Assembly (NCBI GenBank): GCA_001247695.2
Contig: LGRX02009880.1
Span: 44,068 to 108,067, forward strand
Direction: 5' to 3'
DNA length: 64,000 bases
Source of the DNA: Cymbomonas tetramitiformis
Lineage: Eukaryota > Chlorophyta > Pyramimonadophyceae > Pyramimonadales > Pyramimonadaceae
The translations under genes and the position numbers were made by a program. The notes beneath the pieces are model-generated. The model saw only the letters and a program-made list of their open reading frames with translations, had not been told where the DNA came from and did not search any database. Every line of letters begins with the position of its first letter. Within the stretch, counting starts at the first letter, position 1. Of this stretch, positions 11,461 through 20,998 are shown piece after piece.

Positions 11461-12251
11461 TGTCACCTAGGAACCCTACCTTACTTGGGTACAGAAAATC
11501 TTCAAACCCAACAGAATTTTGTGGCACTAGCTCAAAGGTAGAGCACCAAACCAAAAGGCAAAAATGGATAGCCTTTCTCTTTGCCTGGACGATAACAACC
11601 ATCAACAAGCACACCTACATCATCGGCTTGGACTTCAAATCGTGGATCGACCCGCACTTGAACGAAGAGTTTGGTGGTCACGCTGGACGAGACCGTAAGG
11701 TGCATACTTGGTGCATGTACATCGCTCCGGACGAGCACGTCCGAGCGAAGTACACGTTTTGTGACAGGTTCAAGGAATGGTTACCACGTGGCGTGGATGA
11801 GGATCCGAACCTTGGGCTGAATATTTGTACCAGTTACCCCGACGTCGACTCCGCCCCGGGCTATATGGACAACCCGGAATGGAAGCGCAAGGGGAAAAGA
11901 AACAAGGTATTGGACATGGAGCAAACAACGCGGAGCTGTCTATTGGGACTCCGAGCCGCAACGCCAGATCTGGTGAGCCAGCAACGACACGAGGAATTGA
12001 AAGCAACCTTCCCCTTGCCTTTGAAGGTGGAGGCCGTGCGAGAGCGACATCTCGAGCAATTACCTCCGAAGTGGGACCTTTCACTGCTGCTGACACGTGC
12101 GCATACCCGCGCATCTACAGTAAACAACGATGGGCTCTTGAAGACGCGGTATGCTAAGGCGGAGCAGTTCAATGTATGTTTCGACGGCGTGACGCTTAGT
12201 CGCCCTTCAGCTCGGCCAGTTCAGCGCGGCAAAAAGACACGGGTAACTTAA
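11457..12251 (+). CDS. Unrecognised protein, probably spliced at its 3' end
   Basis: A frame of about 264 codons with well-mixed amino-acid composition, for example HTYIIGLDFKSWIDPHL and KYTFCDRFKEWLPRGVDEDP. It therefore looks like real protein, but I recognise no family. The frame is open upstream and a true first exon may lie before 11457. Close to its 3' end a donor CACGG|GTAACT at 12243 pairs with an acceptor TTTACAG at 12275. Splicing in phase 0 adds only seven residues before a stop. A diverged copy of this intron end and terminal exon lies at about 20597-20745, beyond the retrotransposon that starts just downstream. Confidence 0.45.
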   Translation: MLSPRNPTLLGYRKSSNPTEFCGTSSKVEHQTKRQKWIAFLFAWTITTINKHTYIIGLDFKSWIDPHLNEEFGGHAGRDRKVHTWCMYIAPDEHVRAKYTFCDRFKEWLPRGVDEDPNLGLNICTSYPDVDSAPGYMDNPEWKRKGKRNKVLDMEQTTRSCLLGLRAATPDLVSQQRHEELKATFPLPLKVEAVRERHLEQLPPKWDLSLLLTRAHTRASTVNNDGLLKTRYAKAEQFNVCFDGVTLSRPSARPVQRGKKTRVT

Positions 12252-12439
12252 TTTTATGTGGTTTGTTGTTTACAGGTCGCAAACTCAAGACCTTCTTAAA
12301 CACTTAGCTAAATGTAAAGATGCCAAAGCGAACCCGAGAAGTCACTCCTTTCCCCGAAGACCACATGCTTTTCTTGGAGATGTGCGGGAACCGACTGAGT
12401 CGGTCCGCATATGATTCTGCATTTGTTGCTCCTCTACCG

Positions 12440-12655
12440 CGGCATTTTCCAGTTGCCGCATGGCCACCACCGCCGCCCCTCCTCCCCCACCACCAGTAGA
12501 GGGTTTCCCTCGGTAAAGCTCTTTTTGCGCATGGCTTCTTTGTTGATATGTGTCGAGATTGTGTGATTTGGTGGTTGCTGCGGAAGTGACATTCCACCCC
12601 CACCACCTCCACCACCATCTCCACCACCGCCGCCACCTCCCACCACCACGGGGGC
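12440..12655. repeat. CCACC-type microsatellite holding a retrotransposon tail
   Basis: Cytosine-rich CCACCN/CCGCC repeats at 12461-12493 and again at 12594-12655 flank a 105-bp segment (12494-12598). That segment matches the 3' end of the non-LTR element downstream (20027-20131) with only about six to eight differences. The segment starts exactly at the CAGTAG that forms the stop codon of the full-length copy. It reads as a 5'-truncated insertion of the same retrotransposon family. Confidence 0.8.
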
Positions 12656-13306
12656 CATCGTCTGACGAGCGATGGTCGGCATCCTGGGCCTCTTTAGGCC
12701 TGACCTCCCCGCGGTCCCCCCCGGGCGTGCGTCGCAGACGGCGAGCACGGCGAAAGGATGCAAAGTGTCAAACCTTGGTCTTAGCCAAGGTCCGAGGGGC
12801 AATACCCGGCCGGCGGGCTGGGGATGCGCACGGCCTCCTTTTTTGGAGGTCCCCCTTGAGGCTCGCAGTGTGGTGGAACTGCGGGGCCGGTGTGCGTGCG
12901 GCTGGAAGGGACTCACCTGTCCGGGATTTTTCCAGGGGACCTTGGGTGAGGACCTCCAGCCCCCCGTCTCACCGGGGCGTCTTCACTTGGCGCAGTGGGC
13001 GCGAGTGTCGATGAGAAAGGGGGGCATCCGAGAGCACAGGCTGCAGGGACAGTCTTCAGCACGGCGTGGATAGTTTCCCTGTTTCTCTGCTGGACACCAG
13101 GTACACCGCGGCAGGTCGCCGGTCAGGAGTACCTGGGAGGTACCCGGTGGCAATGGCCATCGGGGCATAGGAGGGGTCCTTTTTCCAGCAGAGATTCATA
13201 CTCACACGAGCGCCACTGGTGTTGCGGGCTTGGACCGTGGCCGGGTGGTGGTGCCCTCCCAGCGTTTCGACGCACCCCAGCTTTCAGCCCCTCCTTGAAG
13301 AAGATT

Positions 13307-16300
13307 ATGATTATGAGTACGGACGATGAGAACGACGATTTGCCGCCTATGGGCGGCGCGCTCCCGGTGCCTTCTCGGAGAGCACAGCGGTCGAGGAGTG
13401 GTGGTGCCGCGACGGTCAGGAACTCACCCATTGAGGTGGGCCGTACGACTGGAGCGGCACGTGGCGGTGATAGTAGGCTGCATGCCGGGCGCGCGAGGCG
13501 GACGATTGGGCAGCTTTTGCGGCGAGCAGCAGATGAAGTTGCAGGGCCTGGTCCGGCACTGGTACCCAGTGCCGCCCCCACTGGGCCGCGGACCCGGGCC
13601 CAGGCCAGGGACGGCCAGGAGGTGCAGCAGAGGCCGCGGCGGCAGCAGTGGCAACGGCAGCACCAGCACCAGCAGCGACCTCACCAGCGCCAGCAGCAGC
13701 AGCCGCACCGGCGGCAGCAGCAGCGGGGAAGTCCGGCAGGGGCGGCTCTGGCGACTGGTAGTGTGGTGGGGTCAGGTGGCAGAAGGACGACGAGATCGGT
13801 GAGCGGGGCGGCAGGCGGGCCAGCTAGCTCAGTGGCGGTGGATGGGACAGCCTCGGTTGGGGTGGCGAGAGGTGGTCAGCCGGAGCGGAGGCGAGCGCAG
13901 CGCCCGGCAGGGGCTGTGGCGGACGAGGGTGTGTCCGGCGGTTCCCCCAGGGCTGGCGAGCGAGCGGGGAGACGGCCTGGTCGGGGCGCGAGGGCTAGGG
14001 AGGCACAGCGGCGGACGCGCTCGGTGAATGACATGGCTCGGGAGGATGAGGTAGCTCGAGATGTTGACGGGCCAGATCATAGCGGAGGCCTTGACGGAGG
14101 AACCCTGGGGTCTCCGCCGGTGCCTGAGGGGCTTGCGGGGTTGCTCAGCTCGCCGGTCAGATCGGTGGGAGGCGGCTTGTTGGACTGGGGTGCCTCCGGG
14201 GCCTCGGAGGAGCTGGGTGCCGTCTTTGGCTCTGTGGGGCTCGAGTTGGAGGAGTCCGCAGTGTCCTTGGGACTCGCTCTTGATCCTACTCCAGATGATG
14301 CCCCTGCGGTGGATGAGCCGGCTAGGGTGGATGCGGGCTCGCCGGCGGGCAGCGCTGCGAGTGAGCGAGCTGTGGAGCGGTCGGGTGGGCCCCGCCAGGT
14401 CAGGAGCTTGCCCTCGGGGGTGGGCTGTGCGGCCGGGGCGGTGGGCGGGACGGCGAGCAGCAGTAGGTCGACGAGGAGCACGGCGAGCAGGGGCAGGCAG
14501 CGCAGCAGAATGGCGGACGGCGACGGGGAGGCTGGTGCGGCGGCGGCAGGTGCAGCGAGGACCGATGTGGGGACGACGATGAGGGTGACGAGGTCGGTGA
14601 GCAGAGCTGCAGGGCGGCAGCAGACGCGAGTGCCTGGAGACGCTGGAGAGGCGGTCGGGGTGCCCGGCGGCACAAGCGGGGCTGGAGGACGAGCCGGCGG
14701 GCGGCCCAGGCGGGCTCGCTCGGTGGAGAGCCTGTTCCGGGGGGGCGTTGTTGGGGGGGTGATTGATGCCCACGTGGAGGCGGTGGCTTCCGACCCGCAG
14801 GCCGTCTCCTGTCCGGACACCGGTGGAGGGGGTCTGGATTCCCCGCCATTGCCGAGTGGATTGGTGGGACTGCTTGGGGTGGAGAGTCCTGCCGTGTCCT
14901 TGGGGCTCACCTTTGATCCTACGCCGGGGGCTGCCCCTGATGAGAGGGAGCGTGCTGAGGTGGCTGTGAACTCGCTGGTGGATGACGGTGCAGAGGAGCG
15001 GGCAGTGGAGCGGCTGAGTGGACCGTTTGGCGCGCTCAGTTCTTCGGCCGTGGCGGTGCCAGCCCGGGGGCTGAGTTCTTGGATTGGGCCGTTCTTCACG
15101 CCGGTGGACGCGCAGTGGTGCGGACACGACATGACTGAGATGCCCCCCTCGGGGGTGGTGGACCGAGAAGGCAGTCCGGCCACTTACTCCTGGCTGTTCT
15201 GCCCCATGATCCTGGATGCGGTGGGGTGGCCGGAGGCCTTCCCCAGCCTGCCCAGGACGGCCAGGTGGACTCAGTTGGCTAATGCGCTTGGGCAGGCCTT
15301 AGCGGAGGCGGGCATCACCCTGGACATTGTGGGGGGATACGTCCTCGAGGGGGGCCCTGCCCCATTCCACATGACGGCCGAGAGGCAGGAGCAGATCATT
15401 GGCATGGCTGGCGAGGCGGGTCAGTTGGTGCAGGCTTTCGGGCTGGAGGTGGTGAGGCAGGCCGGTGCGGTGCAGGGTGGCAGGCCGGAGGCCGTCGGCG
15501 GGGATCAGGAGCAAGAGGCGAGCTGCCTTGTGGGGTTTGCGAGCAGTCAGGGATACCAGCGGCCACGGGGGAGAGACCTGGTGGGTCGCAGATTGCGGTT
15601 CATCTATGCGTCTGGTCCACGGGTTGCGACGGTTACCGAGTACCAGCCCAATGTCAGAGGTCGGGGTCGGCATGTGATCCAGTGGGATGACACTGTTGGG
15701 GACTTCACAAATTTTGACATCTCGAATAGCCGCGTCCCAATTGAGTTCCTCTCGGCAGATGGTACCCAGGTTCTTTGGCGACACAGGAGAGCGGAGGACA
15801 TGAGGGCTGAGGGGTCTCGGCAGCGGCTGGCGGACCCGGGCGGGCCTGGGCGGCGGGCGGGTGACGTGCCGCAGGCCGCTAGGGCGTTGGCGGTTGAGGC
15901 CTGCGAAACGCCTGTGGTCGAGAGCGAGGCCGCCGTTGAGGTGTCGGGTACCCCGGGTGGAGAGTTTGCTTTGCTTGATGCTAGTGCTCTTGAAGCGCTC
16001 CTGCGTGGTGAGGCTGAGGGTGCCGGCGCCTCTTTTCGCCACGAGAGTGTCCTGAGCCGGGACCTCACTGCTGATGAGGTTGATGGGGTCGGTCAGCACC
16101 TGCGTCCCCCTGAGGTGGTGAGGCTGCATGAGGGGCGGTGGCACCTCGCTATGATGGTGGACGAGGATGAATTTGACCTCGGCGATGGGCTCGTCCAGGG
16201 TGCTACGGTGTCAATGACCTTGCGGGCGGCGTGGGATGCCATGCGGGAGGCCCGGGCACAACTTGGTGATGACATCCCCGGCCCGCTGCCTGAGCGTGAC

Positions 16301-19300
16301 GTTGTGGTTGAGGAGCTGGCTCTGGCGCCGAGTGGCTTGGGTGCGAGTGAAGCGGCGACCGCCCTCACGGCTTTTCAGGTGCAGGAACCGGAGGAGCTTG
16401 GGGATGAGTGCTACATTTGCGGTCAGGATTGGGAGCCGGGGCAGGGTGCGGTGAGGTGGCCGTGCTGTAGGCGTCCCTGCACTCATCAGATCTGTGGCGC
16501 GAGGTGGCTGGTGCAGCGTGACTCTTGTGGGTTGTGTAGGGCTTCACCGGGGGAGGCGATGAGGTCCAACAGAGCGGCACAGGCGGACTTGGCTGCTAGG
16601 CGGGCGGCGCGGACTGGCTGGGGGCCGGGGGTGGTGGGAGAGGGTGCGGCTGTTATTGGCGCAGGCGGGGGCAGTGGCGGCATTCCTGGACGGCCTTTGG
16701 GTGTGGTGTCCCCAGTTCCTGTCGTTGTTGCTCCACGGCGTGCGGGAAGGCGGAGAGCTGCGGAGTATGACGGTGACCCGCCTCCGGGTGAGGATGAGCC
16801 TGCTTTCCGGTGCCCGGTCTGTACTGCCCGAGTGAGCCCCAACCCGACGCGGATGTCCCGTCACCTGCGGCAGCACCACGAGCCTGATGACTATGCGCTG
16901 ACGGACCTTTCGGCCTTTGGGTGTGCGGCCTGCCCGAGGTGTGAGGTTGCCTACGCCAGTGGTGCGCCCCTCACCTCCCACTACTCGACGTGCTCCTCGG
17001 TGGTGGAGGCAAGCGAGGGTGCGGGTGGAGAGGCGGGGCCAGGAGTGGCTAGTAGGGTTGGTGGGACACCTGGAGCCTCTCGTGGCAGACGGCAGGGGGC
17101 TGAGGTCCCGGCTGACCCGGTCGTTCCGGACGCCTCGTGGGAATGGCTGCGTGGGCTGGACCTGGCGGAGGTGTTTGCCTGCCCCCTGACCACGGCTAGG
17201 CATGTTCCCAAGCGGGCGAGGAACCAGTTCGCAGAGGCCATGCGGTGGGTGATGCGAAGCCTCGGTAGTGGTGATGAGGACTTCTGGCGCCTTCTCGGTC
17301 TTGCTCCGCGGTTGCTGCTTGGCTCGATTCCTGAGGCCAGGAAGAAGTCCCTCCCTGCGGAGGTGGTGCGCGAGCGGGTCAGGCGCTTTCTTGCAGGCGA
17401 TTGGGAAGAGCTGTACCGGGTGTCGGTTCCTTCAGCTCCGGCCTGGCCAGGGCGGGCTTCGGAGGAGCGGGCCTTTGCTGATGTGGTGAGCTTGGTGAAG
17501 GAGGGACAGCTCTCGAAGGCAGTCCGGCGGCTTGACCCTGGTGCCCTTGCTCCCCTCGTTGAGGAGACATTGGAGGCACTTAGGGACCTTCACCCGGCTG
17601 GGGACGGCCTTCCCGGCAGAGTGCAGGCTGCCCCGTTGGAGCTTGAGGAGGCGGCAGTCGAGGCTGAGTGCAGGCGTCTTCCAGTGGCCTCTGGGCCGGG
17701 CTGCTCCCAGTTGAGGTTCGAGCACATCGGGGTCATCTTCGGCGGGGGTGATGGATTGCCTGCCATTAAGCATGCCTGCGAGCAGTTTGTGGGGGACAGA
17801 GTGCCGGCGGGTGTGCTGCCATGGATCATGGGTGCGAGGCTGGTGGCTCTTCTGAAACCTGGCGGTGGGGTGCGCCCGATTGCGTGCGGTGAATCGTTGC
17901 GGAGGCTTGCGGGCAAGGTGGTTTGCAGACAGATGCGGACGAGATGGGCTACCTACTTCAGCCCGCCGCCCCGAGAGGGGGCTGCCTCTTCGGCGGCTCA
18001 GCTTGGAGTGGGGGTGCCTGGTGGGGCGGAGGTGTGCGTGCACACGGTTCAGGCGTTGCTTGGGGCGGACCCCTCGTGGTGTGACTTGGCACTTGACTGT
18101 AAGAACGCCTTCAACACGGTTAAGCGCAGCGTGATCTACAAGGAGGTCAGCGACAACTTCCCGGAGCTTTTGGGTATGGCGGAGAGCAGCTTCAGACATC
18201 GGGCTCGCCTTGGGTGGCAGGGGGCTGATGGGAGGTTCAGATGGGTGGAGTCGGCAGAGGGTGCCCAGCAAGGTGACCCGTTGGGCCCCTTCTTCACTGC
18301 TGTTGCTTTGCAGCCGGCCCTCCAGGCCACTCTGGACGAGCACCCGGACGTTTTCATCATGGCGTTCCTCGATGACATTCACATCATAGGGCCGCCGGAT
18401 AAGGCCCGGGCGGCGTATGGCACCATTGTCCCTCTATTGAGGGCTGCGGGGCTTGAGCTGAATGTCTCGAAGAGCACGGTGTACAGCCCTGCCGGTGCTT
18501 GCCCGGAATTTGCGGACGTGGTGGACGGTGGTGGGGCGCCAATGCCGGGGTCGGTGACTCCCTTGGACGGGGTCAAGGTGCTGGGCATTCCGGTGGGGTC
18601 TGACCGATGGGTCGCCGACAAGTGTGTCGAGATGGCTTTTGCGGCCGGGGCCGTCCTCCCTAAGCTTGCCCGTCTGGATGATCCTCAGGTGCAGCTCCTT
18701 CTCTTGAGGTTCTGTGCCCATCCGCGCTTCATGCACCTGGTCCGGGGGGTCCCGCCCCACCTGCTTGTGCGGGGGGCCCTGGCCCACGATAATGGGATCC
18801 AGGAGTGCCTTCAGGAGGTGGCGGGGAGCCCTTACCCGCTGGGAGAGGAAGCGGTTGCCCTCAGCCAGTTGCCTACCCGGTGGGGAGGGCTTGGTCTCTC
18901 TTCGGCGCAACGCCTGGCCCCGGCTGGGTGGCTTGGGTCTTGGGCCCAGGTGTGGGGGCGAATGGTGGTCTTGTTCCCGGCGGTGAGGGATATGTTGCCA
19001 CACCTTGGTGCCCCGGAGGATTCAGAGGTCGGAGAGCATCCATTGGCGGCGGGTATGGTTGCGGCGATGGGGGACGTGCGAGGTGCGCGGGCTCGAGTGG
19101 TGGAGGCTTTGGGTGCGGGGCATCCCGTGCCGGAGAGCTTGAAGGTGCCGGAGGAGGCGCCGGTTTGGGGGGGATTCGGCTCAAGTCAGCCAACGCGTCA
19201 GAAGGAGCTAACCAATTATCAACATGGTTCCGACTGGCTGCGCTTGTTTGAAGGGGCGAACACCTCTGTCCGGGCCCGGTTGCTCAGCCTCTCCCGAGAT

Positions 19301-20032
19301 GGTGCTACGGCACACCTCAATGCTCTCCCTCATGATGGTGGATTCCGCATGCGGCCCACTGCTGCAGTCATCGCGTTGTGTCTTCAGCTTGGGGCTTCGA
19401 TTCCCCTGGTTCGGGAGGTCTCGGCTGTTGGCACGGGTAGCTGTGCGTGTGGTGAGGTTGTGGACGACTTTGGGTACCATTACTTGGCTTGCAACAGACG
19501 GGGGATGTTCACCTACCGGCATGATGCAGTCCAAGATGTTCTTTATGAGATGCTGCGCAAGGTGTTTGACCCGGCTTCGGTGAAGCGCACCCACGTCTAT
19601 CACAGGAGCTATTCCCCGCATTGGAGGCCGGACATCACGGTGCTCAACTTTGATGGGCGGGGGAGACACCTGGTCATCGATGTTGCGATCGGCTTTCCTT
19701 GTGCCCAAACACATGTGGATGGGGCAGCTCGCGTTCCGTTGCACACTGCAGCGGCGCTTGAGCGGCAGAAGGCTTACACGTACGGAGATATCAGTCCGCA
19801 CAGGTTGGTGGCTTTTGCCATGGAGGCCTTTGGTGGATTGGGGGAGCAGGCCAAGCAGCTCTTGCGGGACTGCGCTCGCAGGAGGCAGGATCGGTTGGGG
19901 CCAGAGATGGCTTCGGCGACGTGGTCTACACCGACATTCGAGTCTTATTGGGGGCAGAGGATCATGGTGGCGTTGCACAGCGCACAGGCCTTCGGGCTTC
20001 ACGGCAGGGCCCTTGAGGACTACCCTCAGTAG
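13307..20032 (+). CDS. Retrotransposon ORF: RING-like, C2H2 fingers, RT, REL nuclease
   Basis: About 2,241 aa from the ATG at 13307 (the frame is open further upstream, but that part looks untranslated). Order from this Met: a Gln/His-rich tract and long Gly/Ala/Arg-rich repeats (residues about 100-600, with several RxxRSV motifs); a RING-like cysteine cluster at about 1035-1080 (CYICGQDW, CCRRPCTH, CGLCRASP); and C2H2/CCHC fingers from about 1169 (CPVCTARVSPNPTRMSRHLRQHH is split across this pattern). The RT follows at about 1500-1760, with LVALLKPGGGVRPIA, motif A DCKNAF (D1597), motif B QQGDPLGP, motif C FLDD (1687-1690) in place of YADD, and LNVSKS. At the C terminus are CACG and HYLAC zinc ligands and then the PD-(D/E)xK nuclease RPDI (D2109) and VIDVAI (D2125). 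All catalytic residues I can check are present and no stop interrupts it. It would reverse transcribe its RNA at a nick made by its own nuclease. Confidence 0.9.
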   Translation: MIMSTDDENDDLPPMGGALPVPSRRAQRSRSGGAATVRNSPIEVGRTTGAARGGDSRLHAGRARRTIGQLLRRAADEVAGPGPALVPSAAPTGPRTRAQARDGQEVQQRPRRQQWQRQHQHQQRPHQRQQQQPHRRQQQRGSPAGAALATGSVVGSGGRRTTRSVSGAAGGPASSVAVDGTASVGVARGGQPERRRAQRPAGAVADEGVSGGSPRAGERAGRRPGRGARAREAQRRTRSVNDMAREDEVARDVDGPDHSGGLDGGTLGSPPVPEGLAGLLSSPVRSVGGGLLDWGASGASEELGAVFGSVGLELEESAVSLGLALDPTPDDAPAVDEPARVDAGSPAGSAASERAVERSGGPRQVRSLPSGVGCAAGAVGGTASSSRSTRSTASRGRQRSRMADGDGEAGAAAAGAARTDVGTTMRVTRSVSRAAGRQQTRVPGDAGEAVGVPGGTSGAGGRAGGRPRRARSVESLFRGGVVGGVIDAHVEAVASDPQAVSCPDTGGGGLDSPPLPSGLVGLLGVESPAVSLGLTFDPTPGAAPDERERAEVAVNSLVDDGAEERAVERLSGPFGALSSSAVAVPARGLSSWIGPFFTPVDAQWCGHDMTEMPPSGVVDREGSPATYSWLFCPMILDAVGWPEAFPSLPRTARWTQLANALGQALAEAGITLDIVGGYVLEGGPAPFHMTAERQEQIIGMAGEAGQLVQAFGLEVVRQAGAVQGGRPEAVGGDQEQEASCLVGFASSQGYQRPRGRDLVGRRLRFIYASGPRVATVTEYQPNVRGRGRHVIQWDDTVGDFTNFDISNSRVPIEFLSADGTQVLWRHRRAEDMRAEGSRQRLADPGGPGRRAGDVPQAARALAVEACETPVVESEAAVEVSGTPGGEFALLDASALEALLRGEAEGAGASFRHESVLSRDLTADEVDGVGQHLRPPEVVRLHEGRWHLAMMVDEDEFDLGDGLVQGATVSMTLRAAWDAMREARAQLGDDIPGPLPERDVVVEELALAPSGLGASEAATALTAFQVQEPEELGDECYICGQDWEPGQGAVRWPCCRRPCTHQICGARWLVQRDSCGLCRASPGEAMRSNRAAQADLAARRAARTGWGPGVVGEGAAVIGAGGGSGGIPGRPLGVVSPVPVVVAPRRAGRRRAAEYDGDPPPGEDEPAFRCPVCTARVSPNPTRMSRHLRQHHEPDDYALTDLSAFGCAACPRCEVAYASGAPLTSHYSTCSSVVEASEGAGGEAGPGVASRVGGTPGASRGRRQGAEVPADPVVPDASWEWLRGLDLAEVFACPLTTARHVPKRARNQFAEAMRWVMRSLGSGDEDFWRLLGLAPRLLLGSIPEARKKSLPAEVVRERVRRFLAGDWEELYRVSVPSAPAWPGRASEERAFADVVSLVKEGQLSKAVRRLDPGALAPLVEETLEALRDLHPAGDGLPGRVQAAPLELEEAAVEAECRRLPVASGPGCSQLRFEHIGVIFGGGDGLPAIKHACEQFVGDRVPAGVLPWIMGARLVALLKPGGGVRPIACGESLRRLAGKVVCRQMRTRWATYFSPPPREGAASSAAQLGVGVPGGAEVCVHTVQALLGADPSWCDLALDCKNAFNTVKRSVIYKEVSDNFPELLGMAESSFRHRARLGWQGADGRFRWVESAEGAQQGDPLGPFFTAVALQPALQATLDEHPDVFIMAFLDDIHIIGPPDKARAAYGTIVPLLRAAGLELNVSKSTVYSPAGACPEFADVVDGGGAPMPGSVTPLDGVKVLGIPVGSDRWVADKCVEMAFAAGAVLPKLARLDDPQVQLLLLRFCAHPRFMHLVRGVPPHLLVRGALAHDNGIQECLQEVAGSPYPLGEEAVALSQLPTRWGGLGLSSAQRLAPAGWLGSWAQVWGRMVVLFPAVRDMLPHLGAPEDSEVGEHPLAAGMVAAMGDVRGARARVVEALGAGHPVPESLKVPEEAPVWGGFGSSQPTRQKELTNYQHGSDWLRLFEGANTSVRARLLSLSRDGATAHLNALPHDGGFRMRPTAAVIALCLQLGASIPLVREVSAVGTGSCACGEVVDDFGYHYLACNRRGMFTYRHDAVQDVLYEMLRKVFDPASVKRTHVYHRSYSPHWRPDITVLNFDGRGRHLVIDVAIGFPCAQTHVDGAARVPLHTAAALERQKAYTYGDISPHRLVAFAMEAFGGLGEQAKQLLRDCARRRQDRLGPEMASATWSTPTFESYWGQRIMVALHSAQAFGLHGRALEDYPQ

Positions 20033-20245
20033 AGGGTTTCCCTTGGTAAAGCTCTTTTTACGCATGGCTTCTTTGTTGACCGGTGTCGAGATTGTGTGAT
20101 TTGGTGGTTGCTGCGGAGGTGACATTCCACCACCGCCACCACTGCCTCCGCCTCCACCCCCGCCGCCTCCTCCACCTCCTCCTTCTCCACCTCCCCCACC
20201 GCCCCCACCACCTCCACCACCACCTCCACCACCTCCACCACCTCC
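20033..20245 (+). repeat. Element 3' UTR followed by CCACC/CCTCC microsatellite
   Basis: About 100 bp of 3' UTR ending GACATTCCACC runs straight into a tract of about 115 bp made only of CC(A/G/T)CC-type units (20131-20245). The upstream truncated copy ends at the same base and also runs into the same kind of repeat. Confidence 0.85.
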
Positions 20246-20589
20246 TACGATCTGGAGGTGGTCGTATCGTTACGAGCTCTACGTGGGGGAGCCTGTTGCA
20301 TCCCACCGTGCTCCCCCGGCCGAGGCCGCATCCGGGGGGGGCATCGCACCCGCGAGCCATCCCCGCTATATTTGCGGGAACCTCAGTCAGATTACTTGGA
20401 GGAATATGACACCATTTTTTATATATGATATTTCTTTTCTCCATATTTTGTTGTGTATATTTTTATTTGTTGTGTATATGAAATATCTCTTTTTACTGTG
20501 TATGTTAAATTTATGTTGTTGTTGTATATGATATGATATTATTTATTGTGTTATAAAGCCCTGCCGCTCCAGTGAATATGATGTTATTT

Positions 20590-20940
20590 TAATGTTGTAC
20601 TCGATTTGGTGTGTGTTGTTTGCAGGTTTCAACACTAAGACCTTTCACAGAGTTTTAGCGCAAGGTATGCCAATGCGGACCCAGGACCACCACCACCTCC
20701 TGCAGTTTTAGGAGACCCCTTCGCCACCCCTTCGCGAATATGATACATACCTGTAACTTCCGCTGTGAATTTCAGCACATTTGAAGAGTGCTTTGCTCTT
20801 CGAGCTCGGGTCTTTATCATTTGGTATTACGCATCCGAGTTCCCGCATCCTGATTAGGTTGCCAATACATCATCTTGGCCAAACCTTGAACACGATAGTC
20901 TGCTAAACCTCGAGGGCGGCTTTAGCAGGGCCGTTTTATA
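20590..20940. other. Diverged copy of the 12.25-12.42 kb terminal exon
   Basis: TTGTTTGCAG then GTTTCAACACTAAGACC aligns with TTGTTTACAG then GTCGCAAACTCAAGACC at 12266. Homology continues for about 130 bases to a shared CGMATATGA. Reading the exon in the same phase again gives a short tail and a stop. The upstream exon of this copy is absent, since the retrotransposon occupies that place. No other gene seen to 20940. Confidence 0.55.
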
Positions 20941-20998
20941 TTTATATCATTCATGATTTATGTTTGCTTAATTTGTGTTTTGTGCATGGTGACATACA

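Larger units (their letters stand above)
12656..20250 (+). mobile_element. Non-LTR retrotransposon, restriction-like-endonuclease type
   Basis: A near-complete element: a GC-rich 5' region of about 650 bp (12656-13306), one long ORF, a short 3' UTR (20033-20131), and then a CCACC/CCTCC microsatellite to about 20245. There are no LTRs and no poly(A). A truncated copy of its 3' end lies immediately upstream in the same kind of microsatellite, which suggests insertion preference for that sequence. Single-ORF elements with N-terminal fingers and a C-terminal PD-(D/E)xK nuclease form the early-branching R2/NeSL/HERO/Utopia group. I cannot say which clade without a tree. Confidence 0.85.

Noticed and set aside
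12276..12411. BED zinc-finger tail of a hAT transposase (HLAKCK reading)
   Set aside because: The reading requires a splice phase that the upstream donor does not provide, and the paralogous exon at 20.6 kb does not preserve the His/Cys pattern. The phase-0 reading ends after seven residues.
12770..12805. Antisense resemblance to the 5' part of U2 snRNA (CTCGG, CCTTGGCTAAGA, CAAGG on the minus strand)
   Set aside because: Only about 25 bases resemble U2, in opposite orientation to the element. There is no branch-recognition sequence or Sm site, and the stretch is itself a CCTTGG/CCAAGG hairpin. Chance or element leader is more likely than a U2 gene or target.
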